From Chaetorhynchus papuensis (lineage: Eukaryota; Chordata; Aves; Passeriformes; Rhipiduridae), in assembly GCA_013396525.1 (NCBI GenBank), contig VWYX01001363.1, positions 38,015 through 102,014 on the forward strand: a stretch of 64,000 nucleotides of DNA. The letters are read 5' to 3'. Of the stretch, positions 14,623 to 27,090 are shown one piece after another; positions within the stretch are counted from its first letter, which is position 1, and every line of letters begins with the position of its first letter. The notes under the pieces were generated by a model. It did no database searches. It saw only the letters and a program-made list of their open reading frames with translations, and was not told the origin of the DNA. Position numbers and translations under genes: made by a program.

Positions 14623-15949
14623 TTCCATTACCTATGCTCTAAAAGTAGTCAGAAATATTAAAAAATCTTGAGGTTTTATAAGACATTTAAAACCAAACTT
14701 ATGGCATTAACAAACTTGTGACATTTTGCATTAGTGTATCAAATGTCCTTTAAGATGGAAGAATACTTGGAATGTCACTGCTCCCCAGAGTGAGAGAAAT
14801 GTATGGCAAAATTTGTTTTGAAACAGGGAAGAGGCAAGCCAGAGAAGCCCATAACTCATGTACAGAGTATTGTTTTAAGTAACTACACACTTTTCATACT
14901 TCATAAGGCAAGAATGAAGCACTTAGAAATTTTACACATATACTAAGAAATAATGCTCATACTTTCAACAAAGTATCAGTATCAGATTACTGATATTAGT
15001 AACAAGCAACACTTTACAGAAGATAAATTAATATCTTATGCAAAGACCAGAGATAGAACATTGCCATTTACACCTTCACCCACCCTGTGCAGCTGGGAAT
15101 ATAATGCTGCATCCATTTCAATTAGATTGCTTTACACCAGAAAAACAAACAGCCAGGAAAGCGAGATGGAGCTTAGTACAAGACTCTGGAAGTGCTACCA
15201 AAATATTGTTAAAGTAGTTCCCTGTAGTAAGCAAATACCTAATTTTGGACAATCTCAGAACTAAAGAGGGACTCTAATTTTCTTTAAACGTAAGCTTTAA
15301 TTGTTGCAGAGAAAATAGTATGCACTGAATTCTGTAAATCAGATGGATTAATTAGGTTGCTAACTGCAAACAGCTAGTCTTACTGCCCACGCCAGATTTT
15401 GTGAGTGTACCGCTCACATACTCTGTTACATATGCTGTGTACAAAAGCTCAAACCATCACAGTTTTCAGTCACTTGTACTAGTATTACCAGTCAGGAGAA
15501 GACCAGAATTTTTTTTTCTAGAATACTCTAAGATACTTTTAAAGCTGAACTGTAAATACCATTTCCTTTCCAAACACTGTTTGGAAGGTTTGTTTTCCTA
15601 CAGATTTTCTAGGAAGAATGAATAGGTTGGAAAGTATTACTTTTGAGAGCATTCCTTTTATTTCCTGAAGGAATTTACATGCCCATGTTGTTTTTTAAGA
15701 ATAATGAAATACCAGACGTTGCTGAAAGTTGCTTCAGGGTCTCGCACTGTAAGCTTTTGTTCCTTTCAATTAACAGTGGTGCTGGACTTCCTGGGACAAC
15801 CACTCAAAGGCCTTGTTTATGCCCGAAAGTTCATGCTACCACTGCCTCCACAGCGTTATGTTACACGGTACGAAGACAAAGCTTCATTAGTCTTCAATGT
15901 AAAGCACAACTTCAGCCCCACATATTTGTGCATATAACTACTTTTGGGC
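14623..15949. other. Intergenic DNA between CR1 and CpG island
   Basis: AT-rich sequence. Open frames at 14,953-15,264 and 15,401-15,625 show no recognisable protein. I see no repeat or RNA gene. Confidence 0.5.
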
Positions 15950-16010
15950 TTGTAAATCCGCAGGGAAGGCCTGTGGTTCCTGCCAGGGGAAAGCCGGCTC
16001 CATGCCCGTG

Positions 16011-16059
16011 CCGGGGCTGTCGGAGGTGCCGCCGGGGCTGTCGGAGGTGCCGCCGGGGC
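16011..16059. repeat. 21-bp GC-rich tandem repeat, about 2.3 copies
   Basis: The unit CCGGGGCTGTCGGAGGTGCC(G) begins at 16,011 and again at 16,032, with a partial third copy from 16,053. It sits in the upstream part of the CpG island. Confidence 0.9.
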
Positions 16060-16819
16060 GGGCGGTGTCTCGCCCCTGCAGAGGGGCAGCCGGGCAGCTC
16101 TGCGCGGAGCTGCCTCTGCCCGCCTACATCCGTCCGCCCGAGAACGGCAAAGGCTGCGTTACTCAGACAGGGAGAAGAGCTCCGGCGGTGGAGGACGGGG
16201 ACCAGTCGAGGGGATCGCGGGCAAGGGGCTCCTGTCACGGCAGCGACGGAGACTCCCGGCAGGGCGCGGGAGCCCGCCCTGCCTGCGCGGCCGGGGAGGG
16301 AGGTCGGGAGGCGGGTGGAGGAGACAGCCCCCGCCTTTATCGTTCTCACCGCACCGGGGTGTGCTGGCTCTCGGCGCCGCCGAGGAGCCTTGTCGGGGGA
16401 CAGCGACTCGCAGGAGCCCTCCTTATCCTGCCCCAGCAGGCTCTGTCCCGCGGACGGCGCTCCGGGGCTGCAGCCCGACCCCGCCTCCCCCGAGGTCGAT
16501 TCCGTGCTCTCGGCTCTTCTCCCCGCCGCGACGCCCGACTTGGTTCAGCCCGGGGCAGGCGCTAGGAATAAGCCCTGTCCCCTTTGAAGAGCCTCGGTTC
16601 AGGCTCGCCTCTTCCCTCCCACCGCCGCTGCGCACTGCTCGGTCCCGACTGGGCCCTCCCGCCCGGGCGGCGGCGGCTCCAGCGGCGGCGGCTCCACAAG
16701 TTCCTGCTGCCCGTGCCCGGGGCGCGCACGAGGCTGGCTCGGCCGTCGGGGGCGCCCGGCGGCAGCAGCGGGAGCAGTACCGGGAGGGGCGGCGGCGGCA
16801 GGAGGAGGGCTGTGGTGCG

Positions 16820-16990
16820 GGAGCCGCTGATGCCGCTGTGAGATGGCATCATTCTGCGCGGCGGCGGCGGCGGAGCGCGGCGCGGAGGGGTGAGGAGCCG
16901 CCGCGGCGGCGAGGAAGCGAAGAAGAAGAAGAAGAGAAAGGTGGGAGGAAGGAGAAGGAGGCGGCAGCAGTTGTGAGGCTGCGAGCCACG
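16820..16990 (+). other. WWP1: WWP1 exon 1, non-coding 5' UTR (5' end uncertain)
   Basis: A good splice donor, CCACG|GTAAGG, lies at 16990/16991 in the CpG island, followed by a 21.7-kb intron to the coding exon 2 acceptor at 38651-38652. The segment contains a GAA-rich run (about 16,917-16,940). Exon 2 has only 21 nt of leader before the ATG, so an upstream UTR exon is required, and this is the best donor I see in the island. The 5' boundary is arbitrary. Other donors inside the island could also be used. Confidence 0.6.
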
Positions 16991-19900
16991 GTAAGGGCAC
17001 AAAACAGACTGTGCCGCAGCCGCTTCGGTTTGCGGTCTGGCCCGGCAGAAGCACGGCTGCCGTCCTCGCTCCTCGCCGCCGCTCGGCCGTGGGCAGCCAG
17101 GGGGGTGGGCGGTGGACGGGTGCAGTCTGCCCCTGTCACCGAGGGGCGGGGAGGAGGGGAATGGGCGTGGGGGCTAAAATGGCGAAGAGAGCTGTAGTGA
17201 GGTCTCGGTCTTTCCTTTCCGGCACTTCGACTCGTCGCACCCCTTGGGCTGTCCTGGTGGGGGGCGGCGGCTGTTGCTTCTCCCCTCCCGATGCCCCACA
17301 TGGTGCTCGGAGAATTGCTGTGTTTCTCTGCCGTCTCCCACTCTGGCTCGCGTCTGGACAGGGCTGAGGGCCTCTGGGCCCGCACCTGGCGAGGGGAGGG
17401 AGGGTCGGGGCTGTGGTGAGCCTGTGTCGCTATGGGGCGGGGGGAGAGGGAGGGGGAGTGTCGCCGGTGTCCGGTGTCAGGCGAATAACCTTGTTTATTC
17501 CTGTCTACGGCCTTTGCGAGGGTGACTGAGGGCTGAGTCGTGACCTGTGTCAACGCTGAGTGGATTGCGAGAGGCTTTAGTGACCAGGACTCAGTGAGGC
17601 AGCTCCACGGCCGGCCCTGGCTTGCTTATGTGCGGGGTGAAAGCAGAGGAGGAGGATATTGTTACGTTTAAGTTCACCTTCCTTTGGTGAAGGCGGGGAG
17701 GGTGGAGGTGAGGAGCTGTGTCCCCTCCCCGGTGCGCTGCTGTCGCCCCTCACGCTGCCTGGGCTCACGGTGGGGTGGTTTCGGTCAGCGCTCAGGTTAT
17801 AGGTGTCTTCTTGTCTCTCGGGGTCCCTGTGATGGGTGTTTGGCTGAGCAGACTGTGTGAACTGAAGACCTCAAAGAGACCTGTTTGTGTCGTTTATCTT
17901 TGTTTATGTTGCTGCAAAATGTTACAACTCAGTGTGTTTATTTACTTGATTTTATTTGTAGTTGTCTTATTTTTGGAACGATACCAGTTCTCATCCCAGT
18001 TTAACTAGGATGATCTAGCTCTGCTTCCAGATCTATAAATGTTTAAACTGTACATCAAAGAGAGAAAAGGACTTAACACCATCTAATCATTTTAATGGGA
18101 GCTCTTCGATGTTTGGGTGAAACTGTAAAAAGAGGTGTTCATATTTCAGTTGCATTTTCACAGGGCAGCTGTGTCACATAAAAAGTCATCAGGATGTTGT
18201 GCAGTGAGAAAACCTCAGGTTATGCAAGTTAAGTAATACTGACTTACTAGGGGTTGCAGTCACTGACTGCAGGTAGCTGAGTTATATATGGTCATACACA
18301 TGAAGGACAGTACAGTCCTCATAGTAATAAGAGTCTGTTCTTAAAATTGGTGTTCTGGTTTAATCTCTTTGCAGTATAGAAACAAAGGGACTGTTGTTGG
18401 CTGTGATAATGCTTTACTAACTTGGAGTGGTTGTTTATTTTTTGAAAGTTTTCTATGCTGTCTTATCTGAGTCCATGTTGGTCAAGGTATAAACTGAATA
18501 ACTATTTTTGGTCGATTTTAATACTGATGAAGATTAAAGAAATCTACATAGAGAAAAAATCTGAAGGTTTTTCATCCTTTTGAGAAAAATTTTGCAGCCG
18601 CAAAAGCACAGTTTACTTGGTTTCATGACAAAGAGGCTTTCAAGTGGGGCACCTAGAAATACTTTTGGTTGATGCTGCTTGTGAACTTGTGGTTTTAGAA
18701 TCCTTTTGTCACCTCTTCAATGTGTTTTTGAACTATATTTTAAAGGTCTAGTCCTGTAGGTACTTCTAGCTTGAGGAACTTTGTACTGTCTGTAGACTGT
18801 TCCCAATGATACTGTAGAATAATTCTCTTCGATACCCAATTATACTTGAAAGCTTGAGAACTTTGGGACTGATTTATTATTCTCTTGGTATGGGACACTT
18901 TGTTACCAGAAGGATATGGATTATTTTTGTTTGTAAAATAGTTTACATTTGTTGCTAAACATCAGTGAAAAAAACACTCTAAGTCAGCCAGTATGTTTTT
19001 ATTAAAGGGTTTTCAATAAAGTTTAAATAATCACTTGCCTGCAAGTGCTTCTTAAATCACAGGAATACTGATGGAATTCAGAGCCAGGCCCTTTTCCTGA
19101 GTCTGTGGAGGCCTTGGAAGAAGGAGAAATATTTGCTAGTTTTACTGCTTTTCGTTTTCCTTTTTCAGTATGAAGTTGGAAATTTTGATAAGTTGGAATT
19201 TCTACCCACTTCCCTGTTGTTTCTCATGAAAGAATGTGTGTGGGGAACGAGATTCCTTCTGGGTTTTGGACAGGAAGAGTCAGGAGTAAGGATTTACCAC
19301 AGGGGGTTGGTATCTCATTCAGTTTCTTCATGCTTCCTATACCATTAAAACATTAGACTTGAAAACTAAGGTGCCATAGTCAAAACATCATGAGCTAAGC
19401 CATGTCTGTTAATTGGAAATGGCTGCTCTTTATGCACTTAAAGCAAACACTCATTGTTAGCTTATAAAACCCGTACAGCCTAAATCTCCCCCCTAAAAAC
19501 CACAAGTTCATTTTGGAATTGAATTGAGATAATGAAGTGTGAAGGCTAGGTGGGGTAATGGATGGAGTGATAAACAAAAATAAGTGCTTGTTGCAAGCTG
19601 TCTTTAAGTGATTCTTGTAAGTTACTTTTAGCTGTTTTATTAAGACTCTTCGTAAAGACTGAAAAGAAGGAGTGAAGCTACTGATAAAAGTGTTATGTCT
19701 TTTAAGTGAGCTTAGTACTGCACTTGCCTGCTTCTGCAGAGTGTAACATTCACTTGAATTAAAAAAAAAAAGAAAAATCTTTCTGTTTTTCTGTTTTCTC
19801 TGCCAGAAAATCAGTTATTTAGTGACTCAAAATCAGAAAAGCTGCTCCAGCGTGCCTGCATGAAAGGATGTAAACTGGGGCTGGATTCCCCAGTTTCTAT

Positions 19901-22900
19901 GGTAATGTCATATTAGCAAAAACCCTGTTATTTTTGCTGTCCTTGTGAAACCTGTAAACCAGAACTGCTGAACTCTTCCATTGAATTCTGAGTTATGCAA
20001 TGCATAGTGACACTCTTCTATATTCTTAGGTCTGTGTCCCAGTGCAGGCAGTAGGAGCTGGTTACGTCCAGGCCCTTCTTTCACAGTTTGTTGCCATTGC
20101 ATCAGTAGGCCCCTTTCTGCGTAGGTGTTAGTTCAGATTTACTGTAGTGTGCTGGTGTTCTCCTGTGGTTCCATAAAGCGGCCATAGGTAGGGACCATTG
20201 GAAATACTGGAGGTCTCACCTCTGTTTCCTTGAAGAAAAATAATATGGCTGGAAAGAGAAACCTCCCCTTCTTATCAGCAGGAGTTGGGAGTGTCCAGAA
20301 GAGGCATTCCAAAGGCTTGTAAAAAAGAACAAGTCTTAGAGTGGTGCACCCTCTTTCCCTGCCCTGCCCCCTTCCCCTGTAGAACACTGACATGGCACAG
20401 TTTTTGCTAAAATTTACTATGGTATTTTTAAGAGAGAGTAAGAGGGAGTTTTTGTTTTTAATTGCTTTTTGTAAGTGAAAAGCTCTAATTACTGCTGCTT
20501 GGGGTATGTATTTGCTGTGTTTGAGGACCTGCTAGCTTAACCAGAAGCGTATTTAAGTTTAGCTCTGTTTTGCAAGTGTAGTGTTGCTTTACAGAGCAAC
20601 ACTCGAGATTCCAGGGAAGAGATCAGCTGTCAGAGTGGTTATGGATGTCAGAATTGTTTACAGGGGACTGTGCTAGGTTTTTTTTTTTTTTAAATTTCTT
20701 AGCATTGCAGAGAAAGTTTGTCAGGAAAACATTTAGGTTTCTGTTACATATAGGTCTTTCTAATTATTGCACATATAGTGAGAAGCAACTAATCATTGCA
20801 GGTTTACATGACTGTACTGCTATAGCCGCCTATGTATGGCAAAGAAAGAATTATATTTTAATTCCTCTCCCCTCAGTCAGTGTTGAGGATTGTGTAAACT
20901 GTTAATCTTATGTACAGTTCGATGATTCAGTACTGTCAAAAAATCACTTTTAAAATCCTATTAAAAGAGAATATGGCTTTGGATTTAACTTATAACTTCT
21001 ACTGATTTTGAAGAGTCATCTGAGATTTACTGAGCTGGTTGTGTTACTTTATAAAGGCTTTTGACTAAAATAAAGTCATCAATAAAATTGGAGTGAAGCA
21101 TGTGTTGAACAAAGCAGACTATGTTCCTGGGTTTTTATTAATCACCATTTTTCTTCTCCTTGGAATATGTTAGTATGCTTATGTTCTGCTTTAAGTGGCT
21201 AGTGTCTGAGTATACTTAAATGTAACCCATGCAAAACATAAAGACTTTTTTTTCAAATAAAATTATCTGTTACACAGTAGGACAATCTCTTGATTTGTCT
21301 TATGTGTAAATGACATTGAGAATGCAAATGCCTTTTAGTAACTGGCCACTCAAGTAGTTGAAACAGCACAGAATTACTCCCATCTACTTTTATTCCATTA
21401 GGATTTTAGATTTATTTTGCAGGAAATTGTTTTGGAGGTGGAAGAAAGCAATTTAAAAACTGATGAGAAGAGGAAGTCAGATTCTAAAGATGAGCAGCAA
21501 AATAATTCTGGTTTATGCATTTACGTATCTTCACCTTGCAGCCTGAAGTGGGCAGAGGAGAGCTCTCATCTGTGCTTCTGTGAGCATAGATAGCAGTAAA
21601 CAGGATACTCTGCACACATTTCTCATTACTGGGTTTTTAACCCACATCTTTTGCTGTAAGCTCTAAATGGAGCAGGAGATTAGCAGAAGAATCCTTTAAA
21701 AAAGGAAGCAAGTAAAAACTTTTTATCTGTTACTCATATAGGTGGGTGAAAAATATAAGAGAACTTTGGGTTGTATGTGCATTTCAAGGTAGCCAGCAAT
21801 TTCTCAGTATAAATCAAATGAAATGATTTGCAGTTTTAGAATGGAGTAAAGTAAACAGGAAGGATAAAGTTGATAATCTGTAAAATTGCACAATATGCTT
21901 TGGCATCAGAACTGAAAAAATAACACATGTCCAGTTCTGATTTTTTTTTGTTTGTAAGGATGAACTAAAACTGCTGAACAGATACCTTAGTCTTGAAAGC
22001 TAGCCTTGTTTTTACTAACTAGTGTACCAAATTGCATGTACAATACTCTCTTGCATTTCCTAGCATCTATGATGGCATAAAATAATATTTGTAAACCTAA
22101 CAATTAAAAAGCAAAGTAAAATATAAGAGGAAAACTCAATAGAAGATGAAGAGTAATAGGATTGGCAAACTTCCCGTTTCCCCTCAGATTACAAGTGTGG
22201 AAACTGCTTCTTCTTAAATTTCAGTTCCACTTTTTTTTCCTCCATTCTTGGCACAATTTATTTTTCACTTCCAGCTATCTTCGTACAATGTTATCTTTTT
22301 AAAAAATGATCACTTTTCTTACTTAGTAGCTGAAAAGATTTTGGTTTTAAAAAAAAAAAAAGATAGAAAAGATGTATTTTGACTTCAAGATGCCAGTTAC
22401 AAGGACAGGAAAAATTCAGTTAGTGTTGAAACTCTGGTGGAAGACTGATATCTGTGTGTCATTCCAAAATAAAATAAATCCCTGGCTGAATGTCTTGTAA
22501 GAGATTGCTGACAAAACGTTTTCATGGGATGGTGAGTTAAACTGCATTGTCAAGGGAAGAGCTATGGGAAAGAAAACTAGTTGGAATCTTAGTTCCTAAC
22601 GTGATAAAAAGTCATCTGCTAATGAACTGGCAAAACCTTTAGGCAGTGAAATTACTTATTGAGTAATGGAAGTTGAACCTTCAGATGGAAATAACAGTGG
22701 CTAGTGTAATATTTGGTGATAGGTATATTTTTTGTGTTAATGTAGGAGACCTAATGTGTGTTGGAAAGAGCAGCTACAACTATTCCTCAAAAATCATGTG
22801 TAATAAAGTATTTGTTAACAAGAACTAAACATAGTTAAGAATTGTTTTATGAAAATGTCCTATCAGGAATGGCGTAAAAAGCTAAATGTTGGAATGTATT

Positions 22901-24002
22901 CAGAAAATAACATATATGAGCTTACATGCTATTTTTATGTTACTTACATAAGCATATTTGTTACTATTCTATGGTAAATGGTTTTGAGAATCTCCTAGCT
23001 TTGGCTCTTTTACAAATGGACTGTTGGATTTCTTTCTTGTTTGTATTCAGTCTTTGATCAGGAAAAAATAACTGATTGAGGAGAAAACTATTACAGTAGT
23101 GCAGCTTCTGTGCTGATAAAATGAAAAATGTTAATAATTTTTAGCATTAAAAAAAAGTGAAGAGAGACCTCTAGCAGAGGCCCACAGAACCTTAAATATA
23201 AAATTCAGCCTATGCTTTTAAGCCTGTGTCATACAACTAAACAAAGAGATTTTAGAGCTCACTTTGAAAAGTTCAGAAGGGTAGTTTATGAAGAAGTAAT
23301 TCTTACACAATTCAGATGAGAATGACTGATGTATGTTTCAAAAGAAGGAATAAATTCCTATACAGACAAGGAGAAAATCCATTGCTAAGAAATAGGGATT
23401 TCAATAAAAAAGATCATACAGACTGTACTTTGGTGCATAAACTAAATGCATTTTAAATTCTTTCTAAGAGCAATTTAGTCTAGACTGCCCACTATAGCCT
23501 TTCTTGGGTATAGTTTGTTTATGTTTTGGTGTTGTGTTTTTGATTTGTTTTTTTTTTTTTTTGAATAGAACTGACAGGGACAGCTTCCTTTCAGAGTTGG
23601 TTGCTGTTTTTGTCTCTTTTGTATAAATCTGTTATGCTGCTTACTTCAGTTTCAAAGCTTTAGAGGCCGTAAGAAATCAAAATCGATTAAATAAATCTGT
23701 ATTAGCAGAGACATTCACTTTGGGCTTATTTTCCTGCATAGTTGAACATTTTGTGTTTCACTCCCCCCCTGATAACAGAGGGGAACTAAGAACATTTTTC
23801 CAGATGTTTATTGACACTACACAGCTTAAAAACTGGTGGTTTCAAGGGTTGATATAGAAGATGTAGGAATGGACTAAAGAATACAACAGACAATGTCATC
23901 ATGCCGCTGTTTATGTGCACAGTTTATTCCCAGCTTGAATGAATGCTTTGTGTATTTTTTCAACTTTTCCATGTTCTGCCCTGTCTTAAAAGCTGTTCTG
24001 TA

Positions 24003-24110
24003 TAACTGGAGAAGGTACAAAAAAGGGCAGCGAGCAGAGGAGAGGTTCATATGCAAGAAGACTTAGAGAATGACTAAGGGTTTTTAATACTCTTCAGGCT
24101 GAAGGCCTGT
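24003..24110 (+). mobile_element. Old CR1-type fragment, + orientation
   Basis: CTGGAGAAGGTACAAAAAAG, GGCAGCGAGCAGAGGAGAGG, then ATGCAAGAAGACTTAGAGAA and CTTCAGGCTGAAG follow the order of the CR1 block that encodes or follows the ORF2 end (AGAAGGGCAAC..., GGAGAGACT..., CAGCTTGGAA). It is strongly diverged and could be an ancient sauropsid CR1 subfamily. Confidence 0.45.
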
Positions 24111-26763
24111 GTGTTGGCCATATCATTCAAGTGTATGTTTTGTGGGTAAAGGACGTTGGAGATGCTTTTCTCTTACTTGTCTTTAATATCTACCCTCACA
24201 AGTCCCTCAAAAATCAACCTGAATTAGGGAATAACTTTCAGGTCTTTCAGTGGGAAGCTGGATGGTTTTTTCTGTGCACTTTTCATAGTCACCTGGTTTC
24301 AAGGCAGTGTTGCTCTCAAGAATGAGCTGTTAATCCTTTTAACTTTTATAACTTAATCTTTAGCTTCTATCTGGAAAGGATACTCACCTTCATGAGAGTG
24401 TGTTTTCTTTCACTGTTGCTTTTGTAATGACGTATTAAACTTAATATGCAATGTATTATTGTGGCCCTTGAGAAGTGAAGCTTTGGGCCCTTCTGCTAAG
24501 ACTTGTGTTTTATTAATTTTCATGTTCTCAACTTGTGATTTTTTTTGTACTTAAATTTTGGAATCAGATTAACTCAGATTAAAATTGGATTGGAAAATAA
24601 TTAGCAGAAACAGGCAACTCTTTGTTTTAGGAAGTGAGAATTATTCATCAGCTTGGAGCCTTAGTAAAGATCAGGTTGAATTCTCAAGCACTGTAGAGAC
24701 TGAAGGGCTGTTTTTGAAAAAGTAAACGACAATGAATGGGCTGAATGCTCTCAGGTAGGAATAGGTAAGATTAGTGCAGTCTGTGACTGGAAGTAGGACA
24801 GACATGTTTTAACACTGCTGAGATTGACAACTGGAAAGAGCCTTGCATAGCACTTTTAAAAAATCAAATATTCAGAGAAAAGAGAGTGAGAACATGCAGT
24901 GAATTCTGCTTATACCTCGCTGAGCTATTTTTTGAGATAAAATTACTGGTGAGAGGTGGATCACATCAAATGTCTTACTGACAAAAATTGTGCAAAACCC
25001 TTTCTGCCACTTTTTCATAACACTGAGTAGGCTTCTCTTCCCCTCTTTGAAATGTTGTTTTTTATGACTTACCAAAACAATGGGGAGGCTGGGAAACTTT
25101 TGTGGGGCAGTATTAATGTATTTCCCATTATTGGTATTCCTTAGTCACCTTTTTTGATATCCCTTAATAACAAAGTGGGGGGGATGTAACAGCCGCACTC
25201 TTGGTTAACATCTTTAAAGCTGCATGTTCACTAATTTTGCTGTGGCTACAGTAGAGATGTGTTTACACTAGTCAAAGCCATTGTAACTAATATGGTGGTG
25301 CTGACAGGCATGAATTTCTGTGAATGGATTTTATAAGCTATCTGGGCACTCTTGGTATGTGCTCAGGCTCTCTGCCTGTTTGGGAGCTCCCACTTCTCCA
25401 TTTTCCATGTTGTTAAAATAGGTTACCTATATAGTTTAATATGGAAGTGCCTGTATGTAACTAGGGTAAAGTTTCCTGTCTGCAGTGTAGGTACACTAAA
25501 ATCTGCCCATATTCTAACAATCTATCTTAGTGTATTGCTTTACATTGCTCTTGATGCAAGTCTGATGAACAAAAATTTATACCAAGTGCTAGGATTATCC
25601 ATAACAGAAGACAACCCAGAAAGACTTGTGTAGGTAGCATATTACATGTTCTAGCAGATATGAGAACTATTCAGCTAAATATTAGCATTAAGGAGAAAAT
25701 ATTCTTCCCTGATTTCTTGACATGTGTGTTGGCCTTTAACTACCGTTGTTCTGTTCAAGAAACCTGGAAGTTGTTTACTCTGTTTGTTTCACTGTGTGTG
25801 TGTTTATATGTAATACACAGAGGAGGCGTTGTGATATTTTTCATTATTTGACATTGTGGTAGGACCTAGAAGCATTACTGTGATTAAGATTCGCGAGCAA
25901 CGCGTACTGTAAATATTTTGCTGTAAGTTGCTCTGTAGCAGTGGGATTAGGTCTCACACAGACTTTTCTTAACAATTACAATTCTTTGCTTCATGTGCTG
26001 TTCTAGACCTTTCTTACTTGCAGTAGAAAAGGCACTGTGCACTGCTGCAGCTCAGACTGATTCAGAGCTTCCTGTGGTGTTTGTGTAGCTTTTGAGTCAG
26101 GCAGTGTAGCAAGCTTGAGCTCGTGCTGCAGCCCTTTGCTTAGCAAGCACATGAAATTGTGTCTCTTTCCTCTGCTGTTCATCTTTGTGAAACTGATGGG
26201 AACTTAGTGTTTCAGGGGATATTACTTCTCAGTTTATTTTAACTGAATCTGGTGGTGAACAGATTCACTTAGAGGGATGGAGATGAAGGGAAGAGGGGAA
26301 GGAGGCAGGTGGACAGTATGAGTCATGCATGTGATGTTTGCTTGGGAAAACAAGGCATAAAGGTCCAAGTATAAGGCAGAACAGAACAGGCAGATGTGTG
26401 TAGTGGAATCATAGGCATTTGTCTGGGCCTCTTGCATAACACTTGGAAATACAGTTTTTTGTAAACTTCTGTAATGGTACTATAATTTTTCTTATACTCT
26501 AATATGAGGCTGGTAATATGTTATAGATAATGCACAGATCAATTCTGCAGCATTTGTGACAATGGTCAGTGAATGTGCTTAAAAAAATGGAGAAAATATT
26601 TTTTGTATATAGCTTGCTCTCCATATCAATAGGAGTAGATGATTTGGTTCCTGAGGTGGAGAGGTGGAAAATGCATATAGCTTGGCTTAAGAAAATGAAA
26701 TACATTAGTTATATCAGAACTGGTGTGAAGAATGTTAGAATTTGTCCAAAGGAGGAGTAGAGA

Positions 26764-27090
26764 GCATGACTTAGGAGGAGCAGCTCAGGATACTATGTTT
26801 GTTCAGCTTAGAGAAGACGAAACGGAGGGGTGACATCATTGCTGTCTACAACTTCCATGTGATAGGGAACAGATAAGGAGGTGCTGATCTTCTGGTGTCC
26901 AGTGATAGGAGGTGAGGGAATTGCTTAAAGCTGTTTTGGGAAAGTCCAGGTTGGTTAATAAGAAGAAGTTCTCCACTGAATCATGGAATGGTGTATGTTG
27001 GAAAGGATCTCAAAAGTTGTGTCATGCACTGGAACAAGCTCCCCAGGGAAGTGGTCATGGCCCCAAGCTGTCAGTCTTCAAGAATAAAAC
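26764..27090 (+). mobile_element. CR1 3' fragment, + orientation, interrupted
   Basis: Contains GTTCAGCTTAGAGAAGACGA, GGTGACATCATTGCTGTCTA, CACTGGAACAAGCTCCCCAG and GTCTTCAAGAA in CR1 order on the + strand. A short block near 26,981-27,016 (TCATGGAATGGTGTATGTTG) reads as a CR1 3' end in the opposite orientation and splits it. Confidence 0.8.

Larger units (their letters stand above)
15950..17520 (+). promoter_or_regulatory. WWP1: CpG-island promoter of WWP1
   Basis: This is the only strongly GC- and CpG-rich block in the window, with AT-rich DNA on both sides. It contains CGG-rich runs (about 16,664-16,695 and 16,860-16,880), GC boxes (for example GGGGCGGG near 16,055, 17,143 and 17,434) and a YY1-like AAAATGGCG at 17,176-17,184. 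I see no TATA box near the inferred first exon, which fits a broad housekeeping-type promoter with dispersed start sites. The exact transcription start cannot be read from sequence; about 16,800-16,870 is a guess from exon position. The island reaches about 900 bp upstream of exon 1, so a divergent non-coding transcript is possible but unsupported. Confidence 0.85.

Noticed and set aside
1..16000. Exons of SLC7A13, the mammalian upstream neighbour of WWP1
   Set aside because: I looked for amino-acid transporter segments on the - strand and saw none; the neighbour may lie farther away or be absent.
15643..16587. A 314-codon open frame on the + strand across the CpG island
   Set aside because: The product is an Arg/Pro/Ala/Gly-rich string typical of GC-rich DNA, it starts in unrelated AT-rich sequence, and several other long frames overlap it on both strands.
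16361..17197. A 278-codon open frame over WWP1 exon 1 and its donor
   Set aside because: Low-complexity translation of CGG/GAA-rich DNA; it runs through the splice donor at 16,990 and has no recognisable domain.
16849..17553. A 234-codon open frame on the - strand in the CpG island
   Set aside because: Composition artefact (Ser/Arg/Pro-rich) with no family resemblance; no evidence of a divergent coding gene.
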